Origin: Halovulum marinum
Lineage (GTDB): Bacteria; Pseudomonadota; Alphaproteobacteria; Rhodobacterales; Rhodobacteraceae
DNA length: 39,589 bases
Assembly (NCBI RefSeq): GCF_009697225.1
Contig: NZ_WIND01000026.1
Coordinates: 1 to 39,589 of the forward strand
Direction: 5' to 3'
Shown: piece after piece, positions 1 through 8,171 of the stretch
Layout of the letters: the number at the start of each line of letters is the position of its first letter
Numbering within the stretch: the stretch's first letter is position 1
Notes under the pieces: model-generated
The model's database searches: none
Seen by the model: only the letters and a program-made list of their open reading frames with translations
What the model was told of the DNA's origin: nothing
Translations under genes and position numbers: made by a program

Positions 1-120
1 ATGCGCCGGATCCTGCGCAAGGTCGCCGAGAACGACCTCGGCGCCCTCGGCGACACCTCGACCCTCGCCGACCCCTCCGTCGTCGACGAGCTGATCGCGA
101 ACAGCGTGAACAGGCGCTGA
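1..120 (+). CDS. acs: Acetyl-CoA synthetase, C-terminal end (partial)
   Basis: The open frame runs from the window edge to a TGA at 118-120 and encodes the last 39 residues of a protein that begins outside the window. The stretch [11 protein letters not shown] followed by [13 protein letters not shown] matches the conserved C-terminus of AMP-forming acetyl-CoA synthetase, where it follows the catalytic lysine motif SGKIMRR. The enzyme activates acetate to acetyl-CoA through acetyl-AMP in the cytoplasm. The ATG at position 1 is probably an internal methionine of that motif, not the start. A propionyl-CoA synthetase relative is possible, but the [10 protein letters not shown] tail favours the acetate enzyme. 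Confidence 0.85.
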   Translation: MRRILRKVAENDLGALGDTSTLADPSVVDELIANSVNRR

Positions 121-124
121 GAGC

Positions 125-961
125 TTGGCCGCCGCCGTCCTGCTGATGGCGGTGGCCATGACCATGATCCCGCTGGGAGACACCGCGGGCAAGCTGCTGA
201 TCCAGCAGCATGGCATGGCCCCGGTGTTCGTCGCCTGGGCGCGGTTCGCGCTGGGTACCGCGCTGGCCGCCGCCATCGTGTTCGGCAGCGGCGCAGGTCT
301 TGCGCCGCTGCGCGACTGGCGCAGCTACCTGCGCGGGGCGTTCATCGTCGGCACCATCGTGTGCATGCTGACCGCCGTCGCCACCGAGCCGATCGCCACC
401 GTGTTCGCCGCCTTCTTCATCGGCCCGCTGCTGAGCTATCTGCTGTCGGTGCTGTTCCTGGGCGAGAGCGTGGGGCCGCGGCGCACGGCGCTTCTGGTGC
501 TGGGCTTCGCCGGCGTCCTGCTGGCGGTGCGACCCGGGTTCGGGATGACGCCGGGGCTGGGCTTCGCCGTGCTGGCGGGGGTATTCTACGGCTGCTACCT
601 GACCGCCAGCCGCTGGCTGTCGGGGCGCGGCAGCCCGCAGACGCTGCTGCTGGCGCAACTGGCGCTGGGCTTCGTCGTGCTGGGCCCGCCCGGGCTTGCC
701 GCCTGGCCCGAGGGCGACTGGGCATGGGGGCCGCTGGCGGTCAGCGGCGGCGCCTCGTTCCTGGGCAACCTGCTGCTGCTCGCGGCGTACCGGCTGATGC
801 CGGCGACGCGGCTGGCGCCGTTCATCTACTTTCAGCTGGTGGCGGCGACGGCGCTGGGCGCGGCGGTGTTCGGCGAGTGGCCGGACGGGCCGACATTGGC
901 GGGGATCGGACTGCTGCTGGCAACCGGCTTCGCCTCGCTTGCGTTGCGCAGGGACAGGTGA
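125..961 (+). CDS. EamA/DMT-family inner-membrane transporter
   Basis: A 278-residue protein that is almost entirely hydrophobic, with about ten predicted membrane helices arranged as two similar EamA halves (roughly residues 5-135 and 145-272). This is the usual size and layout of the drug/metabolite transporter superfamily. The substrate cannot be read from sequence; members export amino acids, nucleobases or other metabolites. The frame opens with TTG at 125, four bases after the acs stop, and a TTG start gives the normal N-terminus. The in-frame ATG at 146 is the alternative. The close spacing suggests cotranscription with acs. Confidence 0.8.
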   Translation: MAAAVLLMAVAMTMIPLGDTAGKLLIQQHGMAPVFVAWARFALGTALAAAIVFGSGAGLAPLRDWRSYLRGAFIVGTIVCMLTAVATEPIATVFAAFFIGPLLSYLLSVLFLGESVGPRRTALLVLGFAGVLLAVRPGFGMTPGLGFAVLAGVFYGCYLTASRWLSGRGSPQTLLLAQLALGFVVLGPPGLAAWPEGDWAWGPLAVSGGASFLGNLLLLAAYRLMPATRLAPFIYFQLVAATALGAAVFGEWPDGPTLAGIGLLLATGFASLALRRDR

Positions 962-990
962 TTTTCTTCGCCGGAACCGAAGGAGGCATG

Positions 991-1269
991 ATGCGCGCAG
1001 TTATTATCTCGACCCTTGTCGTCGGCCTGGCGGCCTGCCAGGGTGCCGGAACCGCTGGCGGCGGTGCCGAGTTTTCCGATGTCTGCAACGCCCGCGCCCA
1101 GCAGGATCTGGTCGGCGGCCGCATTGCCGACATGGCCTCGCTGGCGGTCGCGGCGCCGAAGGTGCGGTTCATCGATCCGGGCGATTCGGTGACGCAGGAC
1201 CAGCAGCCGGACCGGCTGAACATCGTGCGCGACGGCAACGGCGTGGTGACCCGCGTCTATTGCGGCTGA
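991..1269 (+). CDS. Small lipoprotein, peptidase inhibitor I78 family
   Basis: A 92-residue protein with a lipoprotein signal ending in VGLAAC (predicted lipidated Cys near residue 17) and a C-terminal block VRFIDPGDSVTQDQQPDRL...VTRVYCG. The latter matches the I78 (elastase-inhibitor-like) family signature of PGD, then PDRLN, then a terminal VYCG. It is therefore probably anchored in the envelope, where it could inhibit serine proteases. AAGGAGG at 980-986 precedes two adjacent ATGs at 988 and 991; the second has the better spacing. It lies 29 bases after the transporter and converges on fliG with nine bases between stops, too few for a separate terminator. Confidence 0.75.
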   Translation: MRAVIISTLVVGLAACQGAGTAGGGAEFSDVCNARAQQDLVGGRIADMASLAVAAPKVRFIDPGDSVTQDQQPDRLNIVRDGNGVVTRVYCG

Positions 1270-1278
1270 GGCGGCCGG

Positions 1279-2364
1279 TCACTCCTCGGGCACTTCGTCC
1301 TCGACCAGCGCGATGCTGCCCACCTTCGCCATTTCCTGGATCACGCGCACCACTTCCTGGTGCGCGCCCTCGCCGTCGCGCTGGGTCGGCTCGGGCACGC
1401 CGGCAAGGTCCTCGACCAGGCGCTCGGACAGGCGTTTGGACAGGTTCGACAGCAGGAAGTCCACCGACGGGTTGCCCTGCATCTGCCCCCATTTCAGCGC
1501 CACGATCAGCACCGGTTCCTCCAGTTCCTTGATCAGCAGCGGCACGTCGCGGGCCGCCACGCGCTCGCGGATGTCGGCGAAGGTGAACATCGTGCGCAGC
1601 ACGTCGCGGTGCAGCGTCGGCTTCTCGTCCTCGAGATAGCCGAGGAATTTCTCGCGCGCTTCGGTGCGCAGGTTGTTCATCAGCCCGGCGATCAGTTCGG
1701 CCGGGCGCCGCGACCCCTGGGTGCGCTGCAGCGCCGACAGGAAATCGCTGGCGATCACGCTTTCGACCATCGCCGCCACCCGCGGCTCCAGCGCCGGGAC
1801 CCGGGCCATGCGCAGGACCGTCTGCTGCGCGAATTCGGGGTCGAGACGCTCGACCACCGCGGCGGCCTTGTCCGGGCGCAGTTCGGTCAGGATCACCGCC
1901 GCGGTCTGCGGATGCTCGGCGCCGACGAAGCTGGCCAACGCGGTGTTCGAACACTCGTTCAGGCGCTTCCAGGCCGAGCGTGTCGGGCCGCCGGTCACGT
2001 CCAGCATGATCCGCTCGATGGTCTTGTCGTCCAGCACCTCGGCCAGCAGCCGGCGCGCGGTGTGGCTGCCGCCCGAGACCTCCTCGTCGGTGCCGATGGA
2101 CAGCAGGAATTCGGCGATGACCGCGTCGAGCATGTCCTTCGGGACCCGGTCCAGGCGGCTGATCTCGATCGCGGTGCGGGTCAGCGCCCCCTCGTCCATG
2201 GTGCGCAGGAACTCGCCCGCGGCCTCGGGGCCGATCGCCGCCAGGATGATCGCCGCCTTGCGGATCGGCGGCAGTTCGGCGGCGCCGGCCTGCGCCTTCT
2301 GCCGCAGCGTGTCCCACGGCTCCACCAGCGCCGGCGGCGAGGAAACCGCAGCGGCCCCGGTCAT
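1279..2364 (-). CDS. fliG: Flagellar motor switch protein FliG
   Basis: A 361-residue FliG. It links the FliF MS ring to the switch complex and carries the charged residues that touch the MotA stator. Visible landmarks are the N-terminal FliF-binding region (residues about 30-130), the EHPQ motif at 150-153 in the middle domain, and a C-terminal domain starting MFTFADI with NLSKRLSERLVEDL before an acidic tail. The length is slightly above the usual 330-340. It is the last gene of a fliF-fliH-fliN-fliP-fliG operon and its ATG overlaps the fliP stop by four bases. Finding fliG at the distal end, rather than straight after fliF, is uncommon. Confidence 0.93.
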   Translation of the reverse strand: MTGAAAVSSPPALVEPWDTLRQKAQAGAAELPPIRKAAIILAAIGPEAAGEFLRTMDEGALTRTAIEISRLDRVPKDMLDAVIAEFLLSIGTDEEVSGGSHTARRLLAEVLDDKTIERIMLDVTGGPTRSAWKRLNECSNTALASFVGAEHPQTAAVILTELRPDKAAAVVERLDPEFAQQTVLRMARVPALEPRVAAMVESVIASDFLSALQRTQGSRRPAELIAGLMNNLRTEAREKFLGYLEDEKPTLHRDVLRTMFTFADIRERVAARDVPLLIKELEEPVLIVALKWGQMQGNPSVDFLLSNLSKRLSERLVEDLAGVPEPTQRDGEGAHQEVVRVIQEMAKVGSIALVEDEVPEE

Positions 2365-3068
2365 GTGCCGTACCCGCGGACCATCGCGCCGGCCAGCAGC
2401 GACCAGCCGTCGGCGAGGACGAAGAACGCCAGTTTGAACGGCAGGGAAACCACGGCGGGCGGCACCATCATCATACCCATCGACATCAGGATCGCAGCGA
2501 CCACCAAGTCGATAATCAGGAACGGTAAAAAAACCAGAAACCCGACCTCGAAGCCGCGCTGGATCTCGGACAGCATGAATCCGGGGATCAGCACCGACAG
2601 GCCGGGCGGACCCTCGACGGTCTTGCCGGCGGCGTCGGCCAGCAGGTCGACGGTGTCGGGGTCGGTGCGCGAGAGCATGAACGCGCGGAACGGCTCCACC
2701 CCGCGGGCGAACGCGGTCTCGGCGTCGATCTGACCGTCGATGGCGGGGCGCACGGCTTCGGTCCAGGCGGCCTGGAACACCGGCTCCATCACGAAATAGG
2801 TCAGGAACATCGCCAGGCTGACGATCATCATGTTCGGGGGCGCCTGCTGCACGCCGATCGCCTGCCGCAGGATCGACAGCACCGTCACCATGAACGGAAA
2901 GCAGGTCACCATGATCGCCAGCCCCGGCGCCAGGCTGAGCACGGTGATCAGCAGGAACAGCTGCACCGTGCGCAGGCTGAGCGAGCCGTCGCCGCCGAGA
3001 TCGATCATCACCTCCTGCGCCGCGGCGGGACCTGCCAGCAGCAGCCCCGCCAGCAGGAGCGGCAACAC
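2361..3068 (-). CDS. fliP: Flagellar export gate protein FliP
   Basis: A 235-residue FliP, one of the three subunits (FliP/FliQ/FliR) that form the export channel inside the MS ring. It has a cleavable-type signal at residues 1-17 ending AAAQ. Three family blocks follow: LSLAPGLAIMVTCFPF, QQAPPNMMIVSLAMFLTYFVM and the C-terminal helical pair around FLIIDLVVAAILMSMGMMM. The start is a GTG at 3068, 12 bases downstream of the fliN stop. It overlaps fliG by four bases. FliO, which stabilises FliP elsewhere, was not found in the window. Confidence 0.95.
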   Translation of the reverse strand: MLPLLLAGLLLAGPAAAQEVMIDLGGDGSLSLRTVQLFLLITVLSLAPGLAIMVTCFPFMVTVLSILRQAIGVQQAPPNMMIVSLAMFLTYFVMEPVFQAAWTEAVRPAIDGQIDAETAFARGVEPFRAFMLSRTDPDTVDLLADAAGKTVEGPPGLSVLIPGFMLSEIQRGFEVGFLVFLPFLIIDLVVAAILMSMGMMMVPPAVVSLPFKLAFFVLADGWSLLAGAMVRGYGT

Positions 3069-3080
3069 GCGTCGCAGGGC

Positions 3081-3428
3081 CTAGACTCCCTTGGACAGGT
3101 CCGCGACCTCGGTCAGGCGCACGCCCAGCCGGCCCGACCCGTCATCCATTTCCTGCAGCTCGCCGCGGGCGATCAGCCGCTCGCCGATGTACATCTCGAC
3201 CGGATCGTCGATGCGGCTGTTCAGCGTCACCACGCTGTCGCGGCGCAGCTTGACCAGGTCCGAGACCAGCGGCCGCGCCTTGCCGACCGAGATCATCACC
3301 TCGATCGGCACGCCCATCAGCGCGCTTTCGCGGCGGCCGTCGCGCCGGTCGGGGGCGTCGACGGGCGTGGGCGGCAGGCTGCCGGCGATCGGCGTCTGCC
3401 CGGGGTGGTTGTCGGTGTCATCCTGCAT
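3081..3428 (-). CDS. fliN: Flagellar motor switch protein FliN
   Basis: A 115-residue FliN, part of the C-ring that binds the export sorting platform and, with FliM, receives CheY-P. The first 35 residues are polar and variable. Residues about 38-110 form one SpoA fold with the typical VPIEVMISVGKARPLVSDL opening and DDPVEMYIGERLIARGE core. Its first 11 bases overlap the end of fliH. FliM, its usual partner, is not encoded in this window. Confidence 0.92.
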   Translation of the reverse strand: MQDDTDNHPGQTPIAGSLPPTPVDAPDRRDGRRESALMGVPIEVMISVGKARPLVSDLVKLRRDSVVTLNSRIDDPVEMYIGERLIARGELQEMDDGSGRLGVRLTEVADLSKGV

Positions 3429-4035
3429 GACGTATCTCCTCGGCGTCCAGAATGGGCGCGGCCGTCGCGGCCAGCGCCCGGTCCAGGCGGGCCACGGCGC
3501 CGCCCAGGTCGATCGTCTGGAACCCGTCGTCCCAGTGCACCTGCGCCTCGAGCGGGGTCAGCCGCGCATCGGCGGTCACCGCGCAGTCCGCGCCGAGCGC
3601 CGCCAGCGCCTGTTGCAGCCCGGGCAGCGATTCTTCCGCGCAGCGGATCGTCGGCGCCGGGTCGGGCCGCTCGCGCAGCGCGCGCTCGACCTCCTCGGCG
3701 ACATGGTCGGCCAGGCCGGCGCGGGCCAGGCCCGGCGCCAGCCGCGCGACCAGCGTTCGCACCAGCGGGGCGATGCCCGACAGGATGCGGGCCTGGGATT
3801 CGAGCTGACCGTGGCGCTGATCGCGGATCGCCTCGACCAGCGCGGCGCGCAGCTGGTCCTGGGCCTCGGCATGCACCTTGGCGGCGGCCTCGGTACCGTC
3901 CTGGACGCCGGCGGCATGGCCGGCGTCCCAGGCCTCGGCCAGCTGCCTTTCGACGTCCGGGCCGGGGCCGTTGGCCGGCTGCGCCGCGGGCGCGGCCGAG
4001 GGCGAGAACACCTGCAGGAGAACGGGACGGGTCAT
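3418..4035 (-). CDS. fliH: Flagellar assembly protein FliH-like
   Basis: A 205-residue protein placed between fliF and fliN, where FliH, the regulator of the FliI ATPase, belongs. Visible features fit: an N-terminal segment with alanine/glutamate heptads (AWDAGHAAGVQDGTEAAAKV, a GxxxG-like helix pattern typical of FliH) and a C-terminal globular part ending in a VHWDDGFQTIDLGG block like the FliH/SctL stator domain. Overall conservation in this family is low, so the call rests on pattern plus position. Its ATG overlaps the fliF stop by four bases and its end overlaps fliN. Confidence 0.75.
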   Translation of the reverse strand: MTRPVLLQVFSPSAAPAAQPANGPGPDVERQLAEAWDAGHAAGVQDGTEAAAKVHAEAQDQLRAALVEAIRDQRHGQLESQARILSGIAPLVRTLVARLAPGLARAGLADHVAEEVERALRERPDPAPTIRCAEESLPGLQQALAALGADCAVTADARLTPLEAQVHWDDGFQTIDLGGAVARLDRALAATAAPILDAEEIRHAG

Positions 4036-5606
4036 CGGCTGTATCCTTCGGGCTGTTCCGGTGCCTCGATCCAGCGTCGCAGGATGTCGGCGCTTTCATC
4101 GCGGCGATCGGTCATCAGATCGCGCAGCTTGCCGATCCGGGTGTGTTCCGGGGTCGGCAGCGCGGCGGGGGCGGCGGAGGCGATCGCCTCGGCCGCGGAC
4201 GCGGCGGCGCCCAGCGCCGGCAGGTCCGCTTCGGCCGGCGCGGGCAGCGCCGCCGGCCGGCTGAGCAGCGGCCGGACCACGAAGATGCCCAGCAGCAGCA
4301 CGACGATGCCCAGCACCGCGGTCTGCACAAGGCCCAGCACCGATCCGTCGAGCAGGCTGAAGGCCGGCGCGCCTGCGGTCGTGCCGCGGTCCGGCGCGGC
4401 CGGGAACTCCAGCGTCTGCAGGCTGATCCGGTCGCCCCGCGCCGGGTCGAAGCCGACCGCGCTCTCGACCAGCTCGCGCAGCGCGGCCATCTCCTCCTCG
4501 GGCCGGGGCGCCCAGCTGCGGCCGCCGTCCCCGTCGACGGTGGTGATGCCGTCGACCATCACCGCGACGCTGATGCGCCGGATCTGGCCGGGCTGGATGA
4601 TTCGCTCGCGCCGGGTTTCGGAGACCTCGAAGTTCTGCCGCTCGCGGGTCTCGCTGCGGTTGCTCTGGGTTCCTGCGCCGTCCTTTGCGGCATCGCCGGC
4701 GGGCAGGTTGCTGGCGACGGTCACGGCGCCGCCAGCGTTGCCTTCGGCCGATTCGCTGACCTCCTCCAGGTCGCTGGAGATCGCCACGCGGCTGGTCGGG
4801 TCGATCACCCGCTCGGTGATCGTCTGGCTGTCCATGTCGGCGTCGATGTTGACCTCGACCCGCGCCTTGCCCGGGCCGACGCGCGCCGACAGCAGCCGCT
4901 CCAGGTTGGCCTTCATCTGCGCCGCGCGGGGGTCGGCGGCGGCGGGATCCGCGCCGCTGTCGGACCCGCCCTCGCCGGCCAGAACGACGCCGTTGACGCT
5001 GTCGATCACCGCGACATCCGCACCCGCCAGCCCGGCCACGGCCGAGGAGACCAGATAGCGGATCGCCTGCGCCTGCGCCGTGTCCACCGCGCCGCGGGCC
5101 GGGGTCACGGTGACCGAGGCGGTGACCGGCTGCGGCCGCGCGAACGGCTGCTGCGGCGGCGTGGCGAGGTGCACGCGGGCGGCGCGGATGTCGCGGCTGG
5201 CCAGGATCGTGCGCGCCAGCTCGCCCTCCTTCGCTCGCCAGTAGGCGGCGTCGAACATCTGCGCGGTGGTGCCGAAGCCGCTCATCGAATCGAGCAGCTC
5301 GTAGCCGACGCCGCCCGCGGCCGGCAGGCCCTCGGCGGCCAGCGACAGCCGCGTCGAATCGCGGACCGAGGCATCGACGTAGATCGAGCCGCCGCGCACC
5401 TCGAACGCGGTGCCGGACGCCTCGAGCGCGGCGACGACCTCGCCTGCCGTGGCCGGTTCCAGCCCCGCGTACAGAAGCGCCATGTCGTTGCTGGACGCCA
5501 GCCGCAGGATGGTGGCGAAGGAAATCACCATGGCCAGTGCGGCCAGGGCGACGATCATCTTGCGCCTGCTATCGAGGGCAGCCCATCCGGACAGGATCTG
5601 GTTCAC
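4032..5606 (-). CDS. fliF: Flagellar MS-ring protein FliF
   Basis: A 524-residue FliF, the membrane ring on which the basal body assembles. A first membrane helix is at residues about 18-38. The periplasmic ring-building motifs follow: ALLYAGLEPATAGEVVAALE, then RAKEGELARTILASRDIRAARVHLA. A second helix lies near residues 435-460 (LGLVQTAVLGIVVLLLGIFV), followed by a cytoplasmic tail rich in Ala and Pro. The tail should bind FliG. It is the first gene of the minus-strand operon and is divergent from fliL, with a 132-base shared control region. Confidence 0.95.
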   Translation of the reverse strand: MNQILSGWAALDSRRKMIVALAALAMVISFATILRLASSNDMALLYAGLEPATAGEVVAALEASGTAFEVRGGSIYVDASVRDSTRLSLAAEGLPAAGGVGYELLDSMSGFGTTAQMFDAAYWRAKEGELARTILASRDIRAARVHLATPPQQPFARPQPVTASVTVTPARGAVDTAQAQAIRYLVSSAVAGLAGADVAVIDSVNGVVLAGEGGSDSGADPAAADPRAAQMKANLERLLSARVGPGKARVEVNIDADMDSQTITERVIDPTSRVAISSDLEEVSESAEGNAGGAVTVASNLPAGDAAKDGAGTQSNRSETRERQNFEVSETRRERIIQPGQIRRISVAVMVDGITTVDGDGGRSWAPRPEEEMAALRELVESAVGFDPARGDRISLQTLEFPAAPDRGTTAGAPAFSLLDGSVLGLVQTAVLGIVVLLLGIFVVRPLLSRPAALPAPAEADLPALGAAASAAEAIASAAPAALPTPEHTRIGKLRDLMTDRRDESADILRRWIEAPEQPEGYSR

Positions 5607-5738
5607 GTCAACCTCACAGCCTTCGCCGGTCCGTCCTGGCCCGGCATCTGCCCCTCTGTCTGGCCCGCCGGACTTAAGAATTGGTTAGCCCGCAAAGGCT
5701 AAACCCGCTTCGACGACGCGGGAGACAGGAGGGCCGGA
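5607..5738. promoter_or_regulatory. Divergent fliF/fliL control region with CtrA-like site
   Basis: This 132-base gap must hold the promoters of both the fliF operon (minus) and the fliL-motA operon (plus). At 5674-5688 it contains TTAA-N7-TTAG, one base away from the Caulobacter CtrA consensus TTAA-N7-TTAA. The second half-site is also part of an inverted repeat, GGTTAGCC (5683-5690) facing GGCTAAACC (5697-5705). CtrA controls flagellar genes in many alphaproteobacteria; that it acts here is inference. A clear ribosome-binding site AGGAGGG precedes fliL. Confidence 0.45.
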
Positions 5739-6215
5739 ATGGTCGAGGCAACCGGCGAAGGCGAGGCGCGGCCGAAGCGCTCCTCGATGAAGGGAATGAT
5801 GGTCGCGGCGGCGGGTGCGCTGGTCGCGGGCGCCGCGGGATTCGCGGTGACCTACGGCGGCCTGCTGGACGGCATCGGCGGCGGCCAGAAGGCTTCGGCC
5901 GCGCATGACGCGCAGGCCTATGTGTTCGTGGCGCTGGAGCCGCTGACGGTCTCGCTCGGGCCGCGCGCAAAGGCGCAGACCCTGCGCTTCACCGCCGAGC
6001 TCGAGGTCGAGCCGGGGGCCGAGCAGACGGTGACCGCGCTGCGCCCGCGAATCATGGACGTGCTCAACGGCTACCTGCGCGCGGTGGAGGAAGCCGAGCT
6101 CGAGGATCCGGCCGCGCTGGCGATCCTGCGGGCGCAGATGCTGCGGCGGATCGAGGTCGTCGTCGGCGACGGCAAGGTGCGCGACCTGCTGGTGCTGGAA
6201 TTCATACTCAACTGA
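5739..6215 (+). CDS. fliL: Flagellar basal-body protein FliL
   Basis: A 158-residue single-pass membrane protein. The cytoplasmic N-terminus is short and charged (residues 1-18), the membrane helix covers about 19-40, and the remaining periplasmic domain shows the FliL pattern: AYVFVALEPLTVSLGP, RFTAELEVEPG, and a C-terminal RRIEVVVGDGKVRDLLVLEFILN. FliL surrounds and stabilises the MotA/MotB stator. It opens a tight plus-strand operon ending in motA and its partner. A second FliL-like gene is at 23603. Confidence 0.9.
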   Translation: MVEATGEGEARPKRSSMKGMMVAAAGALVAGAAGFAVTYGGLLDGIGGGQKASAAHDAQAYVFVALEPLTVSLGPRAKAQTLRFTAELEVEPGAEQTVTALRPRIMDVLNGYLRAVEEAELEDPAALAILRAQMLRRIEVVVGDGKVRDLLVLEFILN

Positions 6216-6227
6216 CGGGGGCCGAAC

Positions 6228-6659
6228 ATGGAGCTGATCGCGGACGGATTGCTGATCGCCGGCGCGCTGACCGCCGCGCTGTACTGCTGGGTGCTGGCGC
6301 GGCGCCTGACCGCGCTGAAATCGATGGACAAGGGGCTGGGCGGGGCAATCGCCGGGTTGTCGGCGCGGGTCGAGCAGACGCGCGCCTCGCTGGCCGATAC
6401 CAAGGCCTCGACCTCGGACATCACGCGCGAACTGTCGGCGCTGACCGCGCGGGCCGAGATCGCCGCCGGGCGGCTGGAGCTGCTGCTCGCGACCCTGCAC
6501 GAGAACGGCCATGCCGACACCGTGCGCGATGCCGCCAGCCCCGGCGAACCCGCGCCGAAGCCGGAAGCGGCGGCCGACACCGGGGAGCCGCCGTGCGATC
6601 CGGGCGACGACGTCGTCACCGCCCTGCGCCGAATCGTCGGCGAGGGGGGCAAGTCATGA
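6228..6659 (+). CDS. Single-pass membrane protein of the fliL-motA operon (possibly PflI/DUF6468-like)
   Basis: A 143-residue protein with one N-terminal membrane helix (residues about 4-23), a helical and probably coiled-coil middle (about 33-90, with LSARVEQTRASLADTKAST), and a Pro/Ala/Glu-rich tail. It lies between fliL and the motE-like gene and overlaps the latter by four bases, so a role at the motor is likely. This architecture and position resemble a proline-rich bitopic protein, PflI, which affects flagellar placement in Caulobacter. The resemblance is inferred from layout, not from an alignment. The function is otherwise unknown. Confidence 0.6.
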   Translation: MELIADGLLIAGALTAALYCWVLARRLTALKSMDKGLGGAIAGLSARVEQTRASLADTKASTSDITRELSALTARAEIAAGRLELLLATLHENGHADTVRDAASPGEPAPKPEAAADTGEPPCDPGDDVVTALRRIVGEGGKS

Positions 6660-7240
6660 GCGGGGTTCCGGGGCGGACCCGCGCGCTGGCGCTTCTGGCC
6701 GGGTGTTTCCTGGCGTCGGCGCTGGTCCGCACCGCGCTTGTCGGCCCCGCCGCGGCCGAGGTGCTGTTCCCGCCGCAGGAGGCGCTGGAGTTCGGCGATA
6801 CCGCCGGCTGCGGCCCCGAATCCGAAGCGCTGCTCGAGGTGCTGCGCGAACGCGGCGCGCAGCTCGATTCGCTCGAGCAGGGCATCGCCGAGCGCGAGGC
6901 CGCGCTCGAGATCGCCGAGGCCGAGCTGCAGCGCAAGCACACGGAACTGGTCGAGGCCGAGGAGCGCCTGGCCGCCACCGTCGCCGCCGCGGACGGCGCG
7001 GCCGAGCGCGACGTCGCCCAGCTGACCGCGATCTACGAGAACGTGAAGCCGAAACGCGCCGCCGGCATCTTCTCGTCGATGGATACCGAATTCGCCGCCG
7101 GCATCCTGTCCCGGATGAGCCCGAGCTCGGCCGCCGACATCCTGACGCTGATGGACGCGGACATGGCCTATGCCGTCAGCGTGGTGCTGGCGGCGCGGAA
7201 CATGAACGCGGGTGGCGTTCTGCCGGCGACCGGCAATTGA
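6656..7240 (+). CDS. motE: MotE-like protein (MgtE_N-like motif)
   Basis: A 194-residue exported or N-terminally anchored protein. The hydrophobic signal is at residues about 9-35 (ending GPAAAEV), followed by a long Glu/Ala/Leu coiled coil (about 65-115). The C-terminal module carries the repeated pattern IYENVKPKRAAGIFSSMD...AAGILSRMSPSSAADIL, the magnesium-transporter-MgtE N-domain-like fold of MotE. In Rhizobium, MotE is a periplasmic chaperone for MotC, which helps open or stabilise the stator. The ATG at 6656 overlaps the preceding stop (ATGA), so this start is preferred to one upstream in the Arg-rich overlap. Confidence 0.75.
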   Translation: MSGVPGRTRALALLAGCFLASALVRTALVGPAAAEVLFPPQEALEFGDTAGCGPESEALLEVLRERGAQLDSLEQGIAEREAALEIAEAELQRKHTELVEAEERLAATVAAADGAAERDVAQLTAIYENVKPKRAAGIFSSMDTEFAAGILSRMSPSSAADILTLMDADMAYAVSVVLAARNMNAGGVLPATGN

Positions 7241-7246
7241 GGGAAT

Positions 7247-7268
7247 GTTAAGCCGCAGGCCGCATAAC
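7247..7268. promoter_or_regulatory. Imperfect palindrome upstream of motA
   Basis: The 61-base gap between the motE-like gene and motA contains a 22-base near-palindrome beginning GTTAAGCCGC and ending GCCGCATAAC, with 8 of 11 symmetric pairs matching. Its ends (GTTA and TAAC) resemble CtrA half-sites but the spacing does not fit TTAA-N7-TTAA. It could be an operator for motA or a weak RNA hairpin between genes; nothing decides which. Confidence 0.25.
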
Positions 7269-7301
7269 CGGCCGGGCAGTCAGCGGGAGTGATCGGTCGT
7301 C

Positions 7302-8171
7302 ATGTTCGGGATCATCGGCATCGTCATCGTCTTCGCGATGGTTTTCGGAGGCTATGTGGCGGCCGGCGGCAAGTTCGGCATTATCCTGGGCAGCATCGGC
7401 TACGAGATGATCATCATTGGCGGCGCCGCCGCCGGGGCCTTCGTGATCGGCAACAGCCTCGCGGCGGTGAAGCAGACCCTCTCCGACGTCGGCAAGGTTT
7501 TCAAGGGGCCGCGCTGGACCGGCCAGGACTACCAGGACCTGCTGGTGCTGATGTTCACGCTGATCCGGACCAGCCGCCAGAACCCGCTGGAACTGGAAGG
7601 GCACGTCGAGGATCCGCACAATTCGGAGCTGTTCCAGCGCTACCCGCGCATCCTTGCCGACCACGAGGCGGTCGACCTGATCTGCGACACCATGCGGGCG
7701 GCCGGCATGAACTACGACGATCCGCACCAGGTCGAGGAAGTGCTAAACAAGCGGATCGAGTCCGCGGCCCAGCACGCCGGCCATTCCGCGCATGCGCTGC
7801 AGACCATGGCCGACGGGCTGCCGGCGCTGGGAATCGTCGCCGCCGTGCTCGGGGTGATCAAGACGATGGGTTCGATCGACCAGCCGCCGGAGATCCTCGG
7901 CAAGCTGATCGGCGGCGCGCTGGTCGGCACCTTCCTGGGCGTGTTCCTGGCCTACGGCATCATCGGCCCGTTCGCCACCAAGGTGGGCGCGGTGGTCGAC
8001 GAGGACCAGAACTTCTACGCCCTGATCCGCGAGGTGATGGTGGCGAACCTTCATCGCCATCCCCCGAACATCTGCGTCGAGGTCGGCCGGCAGAACACCC
8101 CGCATCACCTGCGTCCGAGTTTCAACGTGCTCGACGACGCGCTGCGCGCCGGCAAGCAGGAGGCCGCCTGA
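7302..8171 (+). CDS. motA: Flagellar motor stator protein MotA
   Basis: A 289-residue MotA with four membrane helices: two near the N-terminus (about 2-20 and 28-50) and two in the C-terminal half (about 168-190 and 205-230). The cytoplasmic loop has LIRTSRQNPLELEGHVED, which contains the conserved basic and acidic residues that engage FliG. The proline-bearing helix pair DGLPALGIVAAVLGVIKTMG...AYGIIGPF is also present. MotA forms the ion channel with MotB, but no motB lies in this window. The stop overlaps the next gene's start by one base (TGATG). Confidence 0.95.
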   Translation: MFGIIGIVIVFAMVFGGYVAAGGKFGIILGSIGYEMIIIGGAAAGAFVIGNSLAAVKQTLSDVGKVFKGPRWTGQDYQDLLVLMFTLIRTSRQNPLELEGHVEDPHNSELFQRYPRILADHEAVDLICDTMRAAGMNYDDPHQVEEVLNKRIESAAQHAGHSAHALQTMADGLPALGIVAAVLGVIKTMGSIDQPPEILGKLIGGALVGTFLGVFLAYGIIGPFATKVGAVVDEDQNFYALIREVMVANLHRHPPNICVEVGRQNTPHHLRPSFNVLDDALRAGKQEAA

